Positions 11,354 through 23,704 of a DNA stretch of 64,000 nucleotides are shown here, one piece after another (position 1 is the stretch's first letter; each line of letters begins with the position of its first letter). The stretch is from Polytrichum commune (taxonomy: Eukaryota > Streptophyta > Polytrichopsida > Polytrichales > Polytrichaceae). The notes under the pieces are model-generated. The model was not told the origin of the DNA, searched no databases, and worked only from the letters and a program-made list of their open reading frames with translations. Location of the stretch: the NCBI GenBank assembly GCA_950295325.1, contig OX485805.1, forward strand, positions 36,069,501 to 36,133,500, in the 5' to 3' direction. The position numbers and the translations under genes were made by a program.

Positions 11354-11732
11354 TAGGTAGATGGGTCCTAAATGGTTACTTTTCCAACTTACCCACTTCT
11401 CCTAGAATATGAAACACGCGATTAGTACAAGATGGTCAACGAATTCAAATCACATCCATATTTACTTTCTTCATAATTTCCAGAGTTCATAGGAATCATG
11501 TCTTATTCATTATCCAAGTGAAAACTTACATGCTCATTAAATGGTCATGTAGGTCACCCCAATTGTGTTGACTATTGTATCTAGAATTATTATCACGTTC
11601 TGTGCATGTAGTCCAATCTCTTTTGAACACATGTCTTTTTGGTATATGTTCTTGGAGCCACACCAAACTACATACCACTCAATTATAAGTGGCAGATTGA
11701 GATAAGTAACCAAATTAGGCACATCTACCTTA
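11354..11732 (-). mobile_element. MITE family D (AGGTAGACGTG ends), inverted copy
   Basis: This is a copy of the most abundant repeat in the window, about 370-480 bp. Its ends read AGGTAGATGGGTCC and GGCACATCTACCT, near-inverted repeats, next to TA dinucleotides. Internal diagnostic phrases (read on the minus strand) are GATTGGACTACGTGCTC, GTTCAATAGTCAACATGATT, CACTTAATGAGCACGAGAA and GATAATGAATAAGATATT. No transposase. Confidence 0.7.
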
Positions 11733-12109
11733 TTGTACATCGTGAAGGACAGTGGTTTAGTGTTAAAATTTTGAATGTGTGCTTGGTAATAATAAATTTG
11801 CATTCATAGGCAAGAATTGGTGGCGCACAAAGAAAGTCTAACTGCATGTATAAGTGACTTGGAGACGGTGAGTTCTAGATTTTAGAGCATTTATGTTTCT
11901 CACATGTTCACATGATAGCCGCAAGTTCCACTTACAACACATTTTCAAATTCAAGAGTATTGTATAGGACTCTATATTCTGACACAAAATAATTAATTTT
12001 CCCTAAGATGTTGCCACATGTCATGCTCACATTCGCTAAGACTCGCTTGTATCCCATGTGAAAATTACATTCTGGAACAATGTGTAGAGATGGAATAGAA
12101 AGCCCTCTA

Positions 12110-12323
12110 TTGACCGCTAGTTACAGATGAGCCGGTTGAGTTTGAGAAACAACCGGTTGAAGTTCAAGACTTTTGGAAAATCATCCATCATTTTAGAGGA
12201 ATCCATAGAATATACCTCAAATTAATAAAGAAAAACCGAAAGATCACAACATGTATATAACCGGTTGGACTTGGAAACACTAGGATCTTGACGGATTACG
12301 CTCAAAAATTTCCCCGGACACTG
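12110..12323 (-). mobile_element. hAT-like MITE family B, copy 1 (one end eroded)
   Basis: It contains the family's AACCGGTTGAG and ACCGGTTGGACTTGG subterminal motifs in inverted arrangement and ends CCCCGGACACTG, matching the CAGTGATCAGGG terminus. The other terminus lacks the CAGGGAGA box. Confidence 0.7.
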
Positions 12324-12439
12324 CTCTATAGCATTTATAGGGCAAGTTGGGATTTTTTTAACTTGGCTTATACCTATTACTAGATTGTTATTCTTGAATG
12401 CTCATTTTCCAGAAACTCGTATACTCATATTTAGTATCG

Positions 12440-12825
12440 GTGTTTGATGTACCTAATTAGGTTACTCATCTTAATCAAACAACTATATTTGAGTGGTATG
12501 TGGTTTGGTGTGGCTCCAAGAATGGATACCAAAAAGGCAATGATGTGTTCAAAATAGATCTTTGGACTACGTACTTCCAATATGATAACTATCCTAAGTT
12601 TAGTTGACAACATAATTCAAGGGGACATGTATTTAATGACACAAATTTCTCCACTCTGACAATGAAAAACATAAATGAGCTCCGAAATTTAGGAAGAAGG
12701 TAGCTACCGATCCAATTTGGATTTGTTAAACCATCTTATACTAATCACGTGTTTTTGATCCTAGAAGAAGTGGCCTAGTCAGAAAAAGTAACCATTTAAG
12801 ACCCATTTACCCATTTAACGATTAT
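12440..12825 (+). mobile_element. MITE family D, degenerate copy
   Basis: It shares with family D the order GAGTGGTATGTGGTT, a GGACTACGT block, and the final agaagtgg..gtaacc segment. The ends are decayed. Confidence 0.6.
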
Positions 12826-13342
12826 TTCCATATAATCGTTACAAGTTTAGTGTGTATGTAAAGAAGGACACATTTCACATGGTGCTTAGACACGAATAAA
12901 GAATTCTTAAGCGTGTGTAGAACACCCACTTTCTATAAATAAATAAATAAATAAAGACCATCTTCTTGAAAGGATGAAACCAAGAATCAAGGTCTTTGAT
13001 TACATGCATAAATGTCAAGCATTGTGAATGGCAAGCTCTCATTTGTTGACATCTCATTGTTACCTATCTTTGGGCAAAGCCCTTTCTCATCTACCAGTAT
13101 TCAGTTCTTGAAGAATTTTGTCAAAAGGAATCGCACCAAGTATATGCTCTTCAAGATGCTTGTCTAGGGTGAACACTCACTACACCACTTAAGAATGCTA
13201 TGAAAGCATGGAACAATCTTCGATATGTTTGATGATATGAAGTTCTAAAGTTGGTTCTTTTTTTAAAGTATTTAACCAACGATGCCTTGGAGTTACATTG
13301 TCAATATAAGGAAACCTACACTAGCCGATGCAAATCTTCCCC

Positions 13343-13722
13343 TAAGGTAGATGTTTCTTAATCCAATGGTTACATTTTCCAACTAACCCAACTTCTCCTA
13401 GATTATGAAGCATGAAATTAGCATGACATCATTAGCAAATCCAAATCAGAGGAGGTAGCCATTTTCCTTAGGATTTTTAGAGTTCATATGAATATCTTAT
13501 CCATTATCTATCAAAATGAAGCTTCTCGTGCTCATTAAGTGATCACATAGACTCCCCAATTATGTTGACTACTAAACTCAGAATGGTTATCATATTTTGA
13601 GCATGTATTCCAATCTCTTTAAACACATATCTTTTTATTATTGATTTTGGGATTCATACCTAACCACATACCACTCAAACACAAGTGTTTGGTTAAGATA
13701 AGTGAATGAGTTAGGCAAGTGA
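13343..13722 (-). mobile_element. MITE family D, inverted copy
   Basis: It starts TAAGGTAGATG and carries all internal family D phrases on the minus strand (ATAAGATATTCATATGAAC, GATTGGAATACATGCTC). The distal end is decayed. Confidence 0.65.
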
Positions 13723-13734
13723 TGATGACCATTC

Positions 13735-13895
13735 TACACTCAATAGCCACATACAGTAGTTGGAGGGACCTATTTGACCATTTAATGAGCACGAGAATCT
13801 TCACTTTGATAATGAATAAGATATTTGTATGAACGTCATAACTATGATGAAAGTGATTACAACCTCAATTTGGATTTGCTAAGCATCTCGTACTA
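13735..13895 (+). mobile_element. MITE family D fragment, cut by a palindromic element
   Basis: The sequence from GGACCTATTTGACCATTTAA to GCTAAGCATCTCGTACTA follows family D in the plus orientation and stops at the edge of the 747-bp palindrome. Confidence 0.55.
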
Positions 13896-14642
13896 GAGTA
13901 GAGGCACCTATTCCTGATTAGGATCCATCGGGAATCTATAGGGTGCCATACTTTCAACTAGGTTGGGACTAATTTTGGTAATTTCATAACCACAAGTGGT
14001 TAAAACAAGGCTCCATGTTTCATAATTTCTAAGGGTTAGTTTCCATGTAGGCTATTTTGTCCACCAAATTCTAGTGGAAATGTAGATGCCATCAGGTGGA
14101 ATCTACATTTTTCCACTAGAATCTGGTGTGCGAAACGGCCTACATGGAAACTAACCCTAAGTCTCCAACCTTAGCTATGGTACCACCAAGGAATCAATAA
14201 TGCCACGACACATGTCCCCGGTTTTGAGTGCTAAAATGAGGAGGAATTCACCTCAAAATGACTAGAATCTTCCCTAACCACTCATTTTGAGACGAATTCC
14301 TCCTCCACACTTTCGCACTCAAAACAGAGAACATGTGTCATGACACTATTCATTCCCAGGTGATACCATAACCGAAGTTGGAGACTAGGGCTCGTCTCCA
14401 TGTAGGTCGCTCCGCCCACCAAATTCCCACTGAAACATAGATTCCACCTAACAACATCTACATTTCCACTAGAACATGATGAACGAACAAGTAGACTACA
14501 TAAAAACCAGCCCTTTTAGAAGTCAGGAAACATGGAACCTTACTTTTAACCACCCACAAATTTTTTTACCGAAAGCAGACCGACATTATGGCACTCTATA
14601 GATTCCCGATGGGGTCGTGATCAGGAATAGGTGGTTCCACTC
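13896..14642. mobile_element. Compound foldback element with three internal hairpins
   Basis: The outer arms, about 13896-14030 and 14515-14642, are inverted copies of each other: both contain CACCTATTCCTGAT, ATCGGGAATCTATAG and TTCCATGTTTC in mirrored order. Between them lie three separate hairpins: A at 14031-14160, B at 14160-14386 and C at 14387-14515. A and C are diverged copies of the same hairpin (both have CCATGTAGG and CCACCAAATTC); B is different (AGTCTCCAAC..GTTGGAGACT). The whole could fold as a cloverleaf. No ORF has a recognisable domain. I see no clear target duplication. Confidence 0.75.
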
Positions 14643-14856
14643 CACCTTTATGTACCCAAAAGTGGGAGAAGAAACAATTGGCATATATTCATGCCCCTTA
14701 GAGTGCAGATGAGGCCGGCCAGATACGGAAGAATTGTTTTTGATGCTCTGACGCCCTTGTACTCACGAGTACTAGGCCGGACTAGTTTCTTACATGAATG
14801 GTGGTAGATATGAATGCACAAAATCCACGACAAAGTCATTTGGCCGGTGTCCGGAG

Positions 14857-15082
14857 TAGTGATGGGGAAGATTTTTGGGCATAATGGGTTGAGATCCTAG
14901 TGTTTGCAAGTTCAACCGGTTACATGTTGACATCGTTCGATTCTCCTTCATTAAATGGGGGTATATTCTATAAATTATTCTAAAATGATCGGTAATTTTC
15001 TTGCAGTCTTGAACTTCAACCGTTTATTTCTCAAACTCAACCGGTTCACATGTAACTAACTGCCGGTTCTCCCTGATCATAG
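14857..15082 (+). mobile_element. hAT-like MITE family B, copy 2
   Basis: The element is 226 bp and begins TAGTGATGGGGAAGATTTTTGGGC, shortened here to its first twelve bases TAGTGATGGGGA, and ends CTCCCTGATCATAG. A perfect 8-bp duplication gtccggag flanks it (14849-14856 and 15083-15090). The termini are imperfect inverted repeats of about 15 bp. The size, ends and 8-bp duplication point to a hAT non-autonomous family. Confidence 0.85.
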
Positions 15083-15636
15083 GTCCGGAGCTAAAAGTTA
15101 CCTCAGTGACCCAAAATGAACATCATTGCTTACATAAAGAACCATCCATACAATCACACATACAAGTAGAATTGATAGGGAGTGAGGTTGGCCTTTCCAT
15201 TACAATTTTGCATCAAAAGGTCCAATTGTGGTTACAAAATTTGATGCTACTAGTAGGCATCAAAATCTCCTACTATTCAATCTCAACTCTCAACTCTCGA
15301 TCCTATACCATCGGAGTTCCACTCCTCCCATCCATGAATCAAAAACCTCATCATAAGGGAAATTGGCTTAGGGTAAATTGCCTTTGGGAATACATAACAC
15401 ACTACAAGCCCCAAATGAAAATTTAATGCATTTCTCAATTTCAACTTCAAGAAACTTAAAAGAAAAGACAAGAAGCTTCGCTCATCGCCACAATGACCAC
15501 TACAATAGGAAGGAGGTGACAAGGTACAAGCAGAGAGCAAGAGGCGACACCACTCACCCCACCCAACCAAACCTTAGAAACATGAGCCTTGGGATGGGAG
15601 GATGGCTCCATCCACAACTCATAATGGAGCTCACTA

Positions 15637-15957
15637 CACTAAATAGGTAGATTAGTGTTAGATGCAATAGTTACCTAAAACACTAATTTTCAACTAATAT
15701 TACAATTAGTGTTTGAATAGGGTTTGAACAAATTATACCTTTTACGAGGTTCTCATATTCTTCTTCCTTCAATTCTTCATTCCAAGATTTACAAAATATC
15801 ATCTAACACTAAATGCGCTCATGTAAATATTTAAAGTTACTATTTGGTACAAATAGTGTTAGAGTTGACATTTAGTGTTCTAACACTATAGAGACAATTT
15901 ACATTTAGCGTTTTTGTCGGCTATTAGTGTTTCCAACACTAATCTACCTATTTAGTG
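15637..15957. mobile_element. MITE family C (CACTAAATA ends), copy 1
   Basis: The element is 321 bp with inverted repeats of about 23 bp, CACTAAATAGGTAGATTAGT at the left and its complement at the right, flanked by TA on both sides (15635-15636, 15958-15959). Two further copies (24941-25307, 31481-32366) have the same ends and TA flanks. Although CACTA transposons start with similar bases, they make 3-bp duplications; the TA pattern fits Tc1/mariner-like targeting better. Confidence 0.8.
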
Positions 15958-16515
15958 TAGCTAATCCCAATAATGAAACTTAGTGGCAGTCCCAATTTTT
16001 AGGCAATTCCACCCCACCCATGTGAAGCTAGTTAGCGCCACCTCTTACCCATAAAGAGGTGGCACCTAACAAGGAAATTTTCTCTCATGTGTGTGTAAAG
16101 CAATTCACTCCGCTACAACAAAGTGGCTAATAGTAGCCAAAGAAAAAAACCAAAGGCTTCATATCATTGTCAATTCTTATGCCATGATTTTGACAAGAAA
16201 TGCCTCACGATATTATATTGTAATTCATACAATATTAATGTGTCTTATAACAAGTTGTATTGTAGTTGTGCGTGGTCTCTAGGAACTATGTAGGCATTTG
16301 TGTTTTAAGTAAATCAATTGAAACATGTTGTAGAATTTTACAATGAAATCTTTATATTATTCAACTTGGGAGACATGATGGTTCATTCAAACTATGAGAA
16401 AATTATAAGGTTCAAAGCAATGATGTGTGCGTATCTAGGATCATCCACAACATCTGTCATCCATATAGTATGTGCAACCTGACAATAATATATCTAATAT
16501 GGGTGATACCATACA

Positions 16516-17021
16516 CCCAGGTACGCAACTCCCGTATTATATGGTCCTGATTATAATCACTTATAATGCGTTTTAGTCCAATTTTGAGTGATACAATTTG
16601 TTTTAATGTAGGAAACCCTTGTAGCCCTTCTAACAAGGAATCCAAAAATGTAATTATATATAGGAAATGAATATATTTTAAAGCATATAATTGCATTAAA
16701 AACCTAATTATATGATTTTTTTTAATACAAGTACCATAGGTCAAACTACCCAACTTTTTGGACTTTTTAATAAAATTTTAACATTGTGAATGAATTATAA
16801 TTTTAATGGGAGGCAACTATTCGTGGCTTATAATTTTAATGGGAGGCTTAATAAATATGCAACCCAACTTTTTTTTCATCTCATTTATTTAATCTGGTCT
16901 TCACCCAACTTTTTGATCATTTTAATTTGATATAATTTGATATAATTTTTACAAAAGCCGTCCTCTAAGCCGTTTTAAGTACGATGCCCCCTGCATATAA
17001 TATGGGAGTTGCGTACCCGGG
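16516..17021. mobile_element. hAT-like MITE family A, copy 2
   Basis: The element is 506 bp, starts CCCAGGTACGCAACTCCC and ends GTTGCGTACCCGGG, with an exact 8-bp duplication accataca at 16508-16515 and 17022-17029. It closely matches copy 1 at 211-767 over nearly its whole length, with fewer internal T-rich units and a short duplicated TTATAATTTTAATGGGAGGC. Confidence 0.9.
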
Positions 17022-17029
17022 ACCATACA

Positions 17030-18452
17030 ACATCGTTGACCATCTTAAATATTGCTCACATGTCATGTCTCATTTGCCATGAGCATGGTGATTTTAAATT
17101 GTAGCATGCTATCTTTGTAACATGGTCATAGCTATGTCTGATATTGTCCATGTGGCACTTTGCTATAGATGTAATAGGGTTCTTCGTTCTACCTACCTCG
17201 TCATTCCTACAACTCATGAGTAGTACCACAAGGACGTCTTACTACAATCCACATCAGGGTTTCTCACGTACAATATCTAATACATGTTTTCTTTTGGTTT
17301 TGTGAGGGGTTCATGAGTGTATGCATGTTGGCTACACAATGCACAAATAAAAAATGTCGTTGGATTTTTTATTTGATTTAATTTACATTTTAAGTTGATG
17401 ATAGATTATAATTGCTTCCACAAAATTTGGGGTAGAGTCACAAGGAGGGCACTCATATGAAAAATATGTTGGCAACGGCATAGATTGCGTATGTGGCGTT
17501 TGATGCAGAGTTGGCAGTGACCCACAAAAAAACCATGTTGCCTTCTTAGTTTTTTGCCTTTGAAAAAAAGATTGTTCATGAAACACAAAGCTCACCTTAT
17601 AAAATATGATGCAATCTGGCTTTATGGAGCTAAAATAAAACAAAAGAATAAAAAATAGATACCATATCCTTAATCACCATTGTATCATGCTACCCACTTG
17701 ATATTTGCACATACACTATTGCAAATTCCACACTTGTATATATTTGAACATTTAATGTGTACTTATTCAACCGAGCATACCAATCCTAAGTTTTCTCTAG
17801 TGAGAAAGAAAAATGTTAGTATTCGGATGCACCAACCTAAACGTGAACATGTTCTCCTTATATTGATCATGGGTATCCAAGTTTCAAATTCCCCTACCAT
17901 GCTAGAATGAGAACAAAAGCTTTTGGAATTGGTTCCAATTTCAACAAATGCTTATCGAGGAGGTCCTATTCCATAGTTTCAATTGAAACTCAATATTGTA
18001 CTTAGGGAATGGCTCGAAGATCTTGAGGCCTAACGATGTTTCAAGAATTGCATGTTGACCCAAAAAATGGTCCAAAAGTAAACATTTGTTGGGTCTACAT
18101 TTGGTCAAATGCTAGTGGTCAACCATACGCATTATTAAAATATGTCCTCATCATTCTCTCCAAAGTTTTCACAAAAAAATTCAACCACCGACATCATCCC
18201 TCCCAGGCCTATCATGTGCACTCCTTTTCATAAGTCCCAATGTATCACAATTTTGTGGTTGTTGTGGAAATGATGATAAAAAATTTGGACTTCAAATTTT
18301 GACCAAGTCATGAAGCCTTTTATCATTTTGGAGTAGACCAACACGAATTCACCAACTTGAAGGTCCAATTAATGAAAACAATAAACATGATGGGAAATGA
18401 TGTTGTTTACAATGGACAAGTTTACGTAGATAACACGAATCCCTAGCCCAAC
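17030..18452. other. No gene recognised
   Basis: Only short ORFs without domains. Base composition is the same AT-rich background as the neighbouring repeat region. Confidence 0.4.
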
Positions 18453-19029
18453 CAATGAACGGGGAGAACTGACCGCAAGTTACAAATGAACCGATTGAGT
18501 TTGAGAAATAACTAGTTGAAATTCAAGACTTCGGAAAGATTACCGATCATTTTGGAGGAATCTACAGAATACACCTCAAGTTAATAAATAAAAACCAAAA
18601 GACCACGACTTAAAACCGGTTGGACTTGGAAACAATAGAAGTTTCACCGATTCAAGGTAGGAGCACCTCAAACCAAGACAACACCCAAAACCAACACCCT
18701 TGAACTCTTACATATTAAGTACATATTGATTTTGAAAATGTTCACCATGTGAACATCAACCCATCCCCCCCTCCCCTCCCCCCAAAAAACGGTTTTGGGT
18801 CCCAACACAAATTTCACTTCAAAAATTTATGTTCATTTCAATATTGGAGGAAAAAATAAAAAGAAAAGAAAAGAAAAGAGAGCCTGCACTACACCTAGTC
18901 TTTGTCTTTTTGCCTGATGATTTCTTTGTTTTTTTTTTTGGTTCATACGACTGCCACATGTATGCCAAATACCTTAACCTTGGTTTAAGGTGCTCCTACC
19001 TTATGTGCACAAAAAAACCCCGGACTCCG
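18453..19029 (-). mobile_element. hAT-like MITE family B, copy 3, split by another MITE
   Basis: The left part (18453-18653) carries GGGGAGAAC, ACAAATGAACCG and AAAACCGGTTGGACTTGG; the right part (19004-19029, TGTGCACAAAAAAACCCCGG) completes the terminus. Flanks agcccaac and agcccaca agree in six leading bases, the remains of an 8-bp duplication. The interruption is the element at 18654-19003. Confidence 0.7.
18654..19003. mobile_element. MITE with AAGGTAGGAGCACC ends, nested in family B
   Basis: The ends are AAGGTAGGAGCACCTCAAACC and its near-complement GGTTTAAGGTGCTCCTACCTTA (shown shortened here as GGTGCTCCTACCTTA). It sits inside the family B copy at 18453-19029, whose sequence resumes directly after it. 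The (TA)AGGTAG start is shared with family D. A frame at 18829-19143 runs out of the element and is not a gene. Confidence 0.75.
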
Positions 19030-19454
19030 AGCCCACACCTATTGTGGAATTTTGGTACGAAAGGGAATGGGAAGCGGGCCTCGAGGGGGAGGTGGCATTG
19101 TGTCCTATTGCATGGGGAAGTGGGAAAGCCGCCACATTATTGACCTGTGATAACCCTAATACGACACAAAATGGTTCCAGAAATCGCAACCCAAGAGACA
19201 CCACCCAACAAAAAAGGCTTTGTGTCGATCACCTTCTGCAAGCGGGCACACGGAAAAAAAGGACCAAAAATAATGCACACGACCATGATTAGTCGGTGCC
19301 CAACCCTAATTTTAAATTCCCAACATATGTATCGTTTTACAATGTCAATCGTGAATCAAGACTCACATGTTAGATGCAAACCGCCCCTAGGTAGTAAGCT
19401 CCTAAAAGGCCGAAGCAAAATCTTCTCAAAATCACCTAAAATTACTAAGTTTAA

Positions 19455-19846
19455 GGGTCGGTGCACACAGGGTCCTCAGTCTTGAGTCCCAAGTCACTTG
19501 AGGTCAATCTGTATAATCTCAGCCGTTGAGAACATCAAAATTGGGACTTGGAATTGGGTCTCAAGTCCTAAGTCTCAAGTATGATATGGATGCCTACATG
19601 GCAACTCTTTTTGGGGGTGAGGTTTGGGACTTGTGTTGAAAGTTGGGTCGAGCAAAAAGCTAGACCCAACTCTCAACATATGTCCCGTGAATTTATTTGC
19701 ATAAAAGGAACAAATTTTGACTTTAATGATAATTAACCATATTTTAAATGGTTCCTTGAGGCTCAAAAGTTGGGACTTTGCCTCTATGTTGGGGCTTGCT
19801 AATATGAGATGAGACGTGGGACTTGGGACCCCATTTGCATTGGCCC
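19455..19846. mobile_element. Tourist/Harbinger-like MITE family F, copy 1
   Basis: The 392-bp element starts GGGTCGGTGCACACAGGGTCC and ends in the imperfect complement GGGACCCCATTTGCATTGGCCC, first and last eight bases GGGTCGGT and TTGGCCC. A TAA triplet flanks each side (19452-19454, 19847-19849). Three-base TWA duplications are typical of PIF/Harbinger elements. A second copy lies at 30254-30608, also with TAA flanks. Confidence 0.8.
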
Positions 19847-20649
19847 TAAGTCAGTAGCTTATCAAAGAGAATTGGCGCTTGGTAGATATGATCATACAGA
19901 TGAAAGCTTTGTGAAGTTAGGATTGTTTGCACAAATTTTCAGTTGTTTATGTGTCATATATAGGAACATTCTAAACATAATCATGTAGTCTGGTGCATGG
20001 ATTTCATGTCCACGTCCATCATGTCACATCACGTCCTGTGACGGCGAACGTGATGTTGGACCAAATAAGCATCATGTCAGTGAAGGGTAAATCCAGAAGT
20101 TTAACCAAGGGTAAACTGACACGGTCAACCCCTGGTCAATTGTTAAGTCAATTGTTACTTTGCAATTGATTGCAAAATAATAGTTGACACAACAATTAGT
20201 TGCAAAAGAAACAATTCAAAAAAATGAACTGTGAGATCTTGTAGCCACCAAATCTAATGATTCGTTATACTATTGGAATTTTTTGGGATTTAGTAGTCGA
20301 CTGCTCAAGTTGATTACTCTAGGTCGACTTCTAGAAAAAAGTAAAAAGTAAAAAAATCCAAAAAATCCAAAAAAATTTATAGATGGTTAGAGCTTGCATC
20401 TAACAAGCTCTAATGGTCTTTTTTTTGAATGGTAGTTGCAGTTGATAAGAGCATTCAACCAAACAAAGTAAATTAAAAAAAAATGGTGTAGTAAAAAAAA
20501 AACCACATTAGTGGGTGTCACGCCATTAACGATGTGATGTGATGGGATGACTAGGGGCCGCGCCATGTCCATTTGCACATTTGTGTTTGGGTGTTATCGG
20601 GCAGTTGACTGTCTAGACAAAAACGTCCATCTTGGTCTTTAGAAATTAA

Positions 20650-21034
20650 AGTTGACATGTGCTATTTTCTCTTTTCTCTTTGTATCCACTTCTCGTAGAA
20701 TATGGAACATGCAATTAATGTGAGATGATTAGTATATCCAAATCTGGTCCAACTCATGCGCTTAGCCGTGTGTCATAATTTATGGAGCTCATATGAATAT
20801 CTTATGAATGTCTCATGTGAAGATTCTCATGTTCATCAAGTGATCATATAGTACCTCCCAAACATGTGGACTATTGAGCCTCGAGTGGTTAGCATATTTT
20901 GAGCACGTAGTCCAATCTCATTTAAACGCATGTCTTTTAGTTACCCATACTTAGATCTACATCTAACCACATACTACTCAAACAAAGGTGTTCAGATAAT
21001 TGGTATCTTGGATATAGGTGAGTCTACCTTCATT
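20650..21034 (-). mobile_element. MITE family D, inverted copy
   Basis: It has the family phrases on the minus strand (GATTGGACTACGTGCTCAAA, GATCACTTGATGAACATGAG) and ends GAGTCTACCTTC. One end is decayed. Confidence 0.6.
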
Positions 21035-21039
21035 ACTTT

Positions 21040-21300
21040 GTAATATGTGATTAGGTACGTATGGATGTAAGATTGGACACCATAAACCACACATTTAAAT
21101 ATCAATGAATTGTGTGCTCAAAATTTGTATTAACCATTTTGAGTTCAATATGGAGCTGCATCTATGAGATACCTATATGATCATTCAAGAAGAAAGATAA
21201 TCTCTACCTTGACATATTCGTATAACCTCCAAAGTATGTGAGGAAATTGGCTATCGATTCAATTTTGATTCACCAACTATCTTGATGGGGAGGGTGAGTT
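21040..21300 (+). mobile_element. MITE family D fragment
   Basis: It aligns in the plus direction with family D through TATGTGATTAGGTACG, TTGTGTGCTCAAAA and ATTCACCAACTATCTTG, so two copies lie tail to tail here. Confidence 0.5.
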
Positions 21301-22190
21301 TGTATGATTATAACCTTGGGGGGTGGACTCTTCATTGGATGCCTAAATGACATGCATGGATCACTATGAAATTAACCCCTCTATATACGAGAACTTTACA
21401 AAGAAAAGCAAATGTATATATATGTACTAACAACATGCTAGAAAATGGACTCATATATTTATACCAAGCTTTTCAATTTATTGTGACAAATGCCTCCACT
21501 ACATATACAAAATATAATCCAAGAATTAAATAGGCCTTTTTCCATATAAAACCCACTTTCATTTTTCATCCATAGCATGTAACTCAGTAATTGCATCAAA
21601 CAAACGAAGACAAGAGCATAAATGACTTAGCCATAAACTGAAGAGTAAAACTCAAGGGAGCCCACAAGCACTCCAAGTGCCTCCAGTTTATAAAAACTTA
21701 GAACCCAAATGCAAATCATAACAAGAACGGACATGGTGGTCATTTAGATCTATTACCATATGACAAAAATGGATGAACATGAATTGGATGAAACTAACAC
21801 ATCTACTATGAACTTTTCTCTCAATCTTAAGACCCCCTCTTGTATATCCACCTTTACTTCAAAATTCTTAAGCCTTTTTGAATGTACACATTGGAGAAAA
21901 ATAATACCTCAAGCCTTAATAATAATAATAATAATACAATGTCAGGCAATCCGACGTGAATTAAGCCCATTGGCCCTGCCCTACTCAAGAATCTCCTTGG
22001 TGCAGGGTGGGGTTTACTGCCTACCTTGCGGTGGGTGGGCTCTTGGTTTTTCCATTAAGTAGAGAGAAGATTTCACAATTGGGAATCAAACCGCCAACCC
22101 CTCTGTTTGGATTTAAGTACCCCTCCACTATCATCCGGCAGTTTAGGGTCATCTCGGACCTTACCTTGAGCCCTCATGTCTATTATGTAC
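21301..22190. other. No gene recognised
   Basis: Short ORFs only. A small AAT repeat occurs at about 21919-21934. Confidence 0.4.
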
Positions 22191-22192
22191 AC

Positions 22193-22616
22193 TAAGGTAG
22201 AAATACCATAACCCGTGAAAATAAGGTGATTCGCATTGAAGATATGGTCTTACAATCATGAGATAATTTTCCAAGATAGACGAGAAGGATTCATGAAGAA
22301 TGCAAGTTGTTTCATATTATTCTCCCTTGTACAAAAAATTCTACAATTTTTCAAAGTGGAAAGTTGTCAAACCCCCTACTTGTTCACTATATTCGCCCTA
22401 CACCGAACACGGTAATCCGCATTTCCATACAGAACATCACCTAAACCGGTTAACTAATGAGTACATCAAACTTGACCCTCATTGGCTACACCAAATGTAC
22501 ATGCATTGAAGTTGCCGCTTCGCCATGATCGGTTTCAGCAATGACACTTCACTATTATGACGGCAGTCTAGTGCACAGGTAGACGGTGGTTAACCGGTTT
22601 AGGTATTTATACCTTA
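22193..22616. mobile_element. Possible MITE with TAAGGTAgAAATACC ends
   Basis: The left end TAAGGTAGAAATACC mirrors the right end GGTATTTATACCTTA with one mismatch, and an ACCGGTTAA motif occurs near the right end and again at about 22445. The flanks can be read as TA. Only one copy is seen in the window, so the assignment is tentative. Confidence 0.5.
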
Positions 22617-23121
22617 ATGCCTCAAATAATGCCCCTTCTTACACCCATGTCAGTTTGTATGTGGTATGAAGAGTCCACTCCGGGGCATTCTAAATAGACT
22701 TGAACCTCCCTACCCTTGTTGTTTACTTAGAATATAGTTTGTTGGATTCCAGTCCAATTGATTACAAAATTAGTATATAACGATGTCATCTAACACATAG
22801 GACAAATAAAGGCGGTGTTACTTGAATAAACCCTCGATAAGGAAAGGATGCGGAAGTTACATGGGTCCGATAACCAATGTGAGAACGACCCATGACCGAT
22901 TTCGCTTAAAATATTTGTGCCATTTGAACAATGTGTACTCAAGGAATACCCGATTTTTAAACCTAAAGCACAAAGCTCAAAGCAAAGTTCGTGGATGAAC
23001 TGATTCTTTTAGTTGCGTGGAAAATTACCAATTATATTATATTTCTTTCTTCCAATGATCTCTCTATGAGAAACTCTAGTGCAAATAGTGTTAAGAGGTT
23101 AGTTTAACACTTGTAGTCTAA

Positions 23122-23702
23122 GGGCCACTTCACACACATGACTGAAGGCCCGTGATCATTGCAATCTAAGAGCTCTCATTGGTCGGAAGGGCGGAGACCG
23201 TCCAAGTTCACTTCACACACGAAGGTGAAGGCCTTAAGGTCCAAAGAATATTTTACGGATGAAAAGTCTACATGGAGTCCTACATGGCGGACAATGGATA
23301 AGGTTTCATGGTCTCCCAAAATTTTCAGTAGGCCCACCTCCAAGATGTGGGCTTGACGCAAATTCCGGGAGACCACGTTTTTGTTAAATATTTTTTCTAG
23401 TAGGATAAATTTTCAGGACAAATTGCAAGGCAGATTCCAGGATAGACAAACATCACCAAGTACTTCTCTCAAATTAATAGAGTTTGAGACATATTATATC
23501 AAACTTAATCCTCCCCTCTTTTTCTGCCAACAAAATATGCAATGGTCCCACAACATGGTCCATTCTCACTTCACACTATGCTTAAGGGCCCATGACTACA
23601 TAAAACGGCTTTCCCAACACCCATGGTACGGCCTTTGGATGAGAGTCAAGGGTCCTCACCATTACAAGGTCACGACTCTTGGCTCATGTGTGAAGTGGCT
23701 CT
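23122..23702. mobile_element. Harbinger-like MITE family E (TTCACAC ends), copy 1
   Basis: The element starts GGGCCACTTCACACACATG and ends CATGTGTGAAGTGGCTC, imperfect inverted repeats of about 18 bp, with TAA flanks on both sides. Internal CTTCACAC copies occur near 23208. The related element at 31790-32360 has TTA flanks. Confidence 0.75.
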
Positions 23703-23704
23703 AA

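Noticed and set aside
20010-20575. Possible TIR element with ATGTCACATCACG and GATGTGATGTGATG ends
   Set aside because: The mirrored words are short and partly simple repeat; no target duplication could be found.
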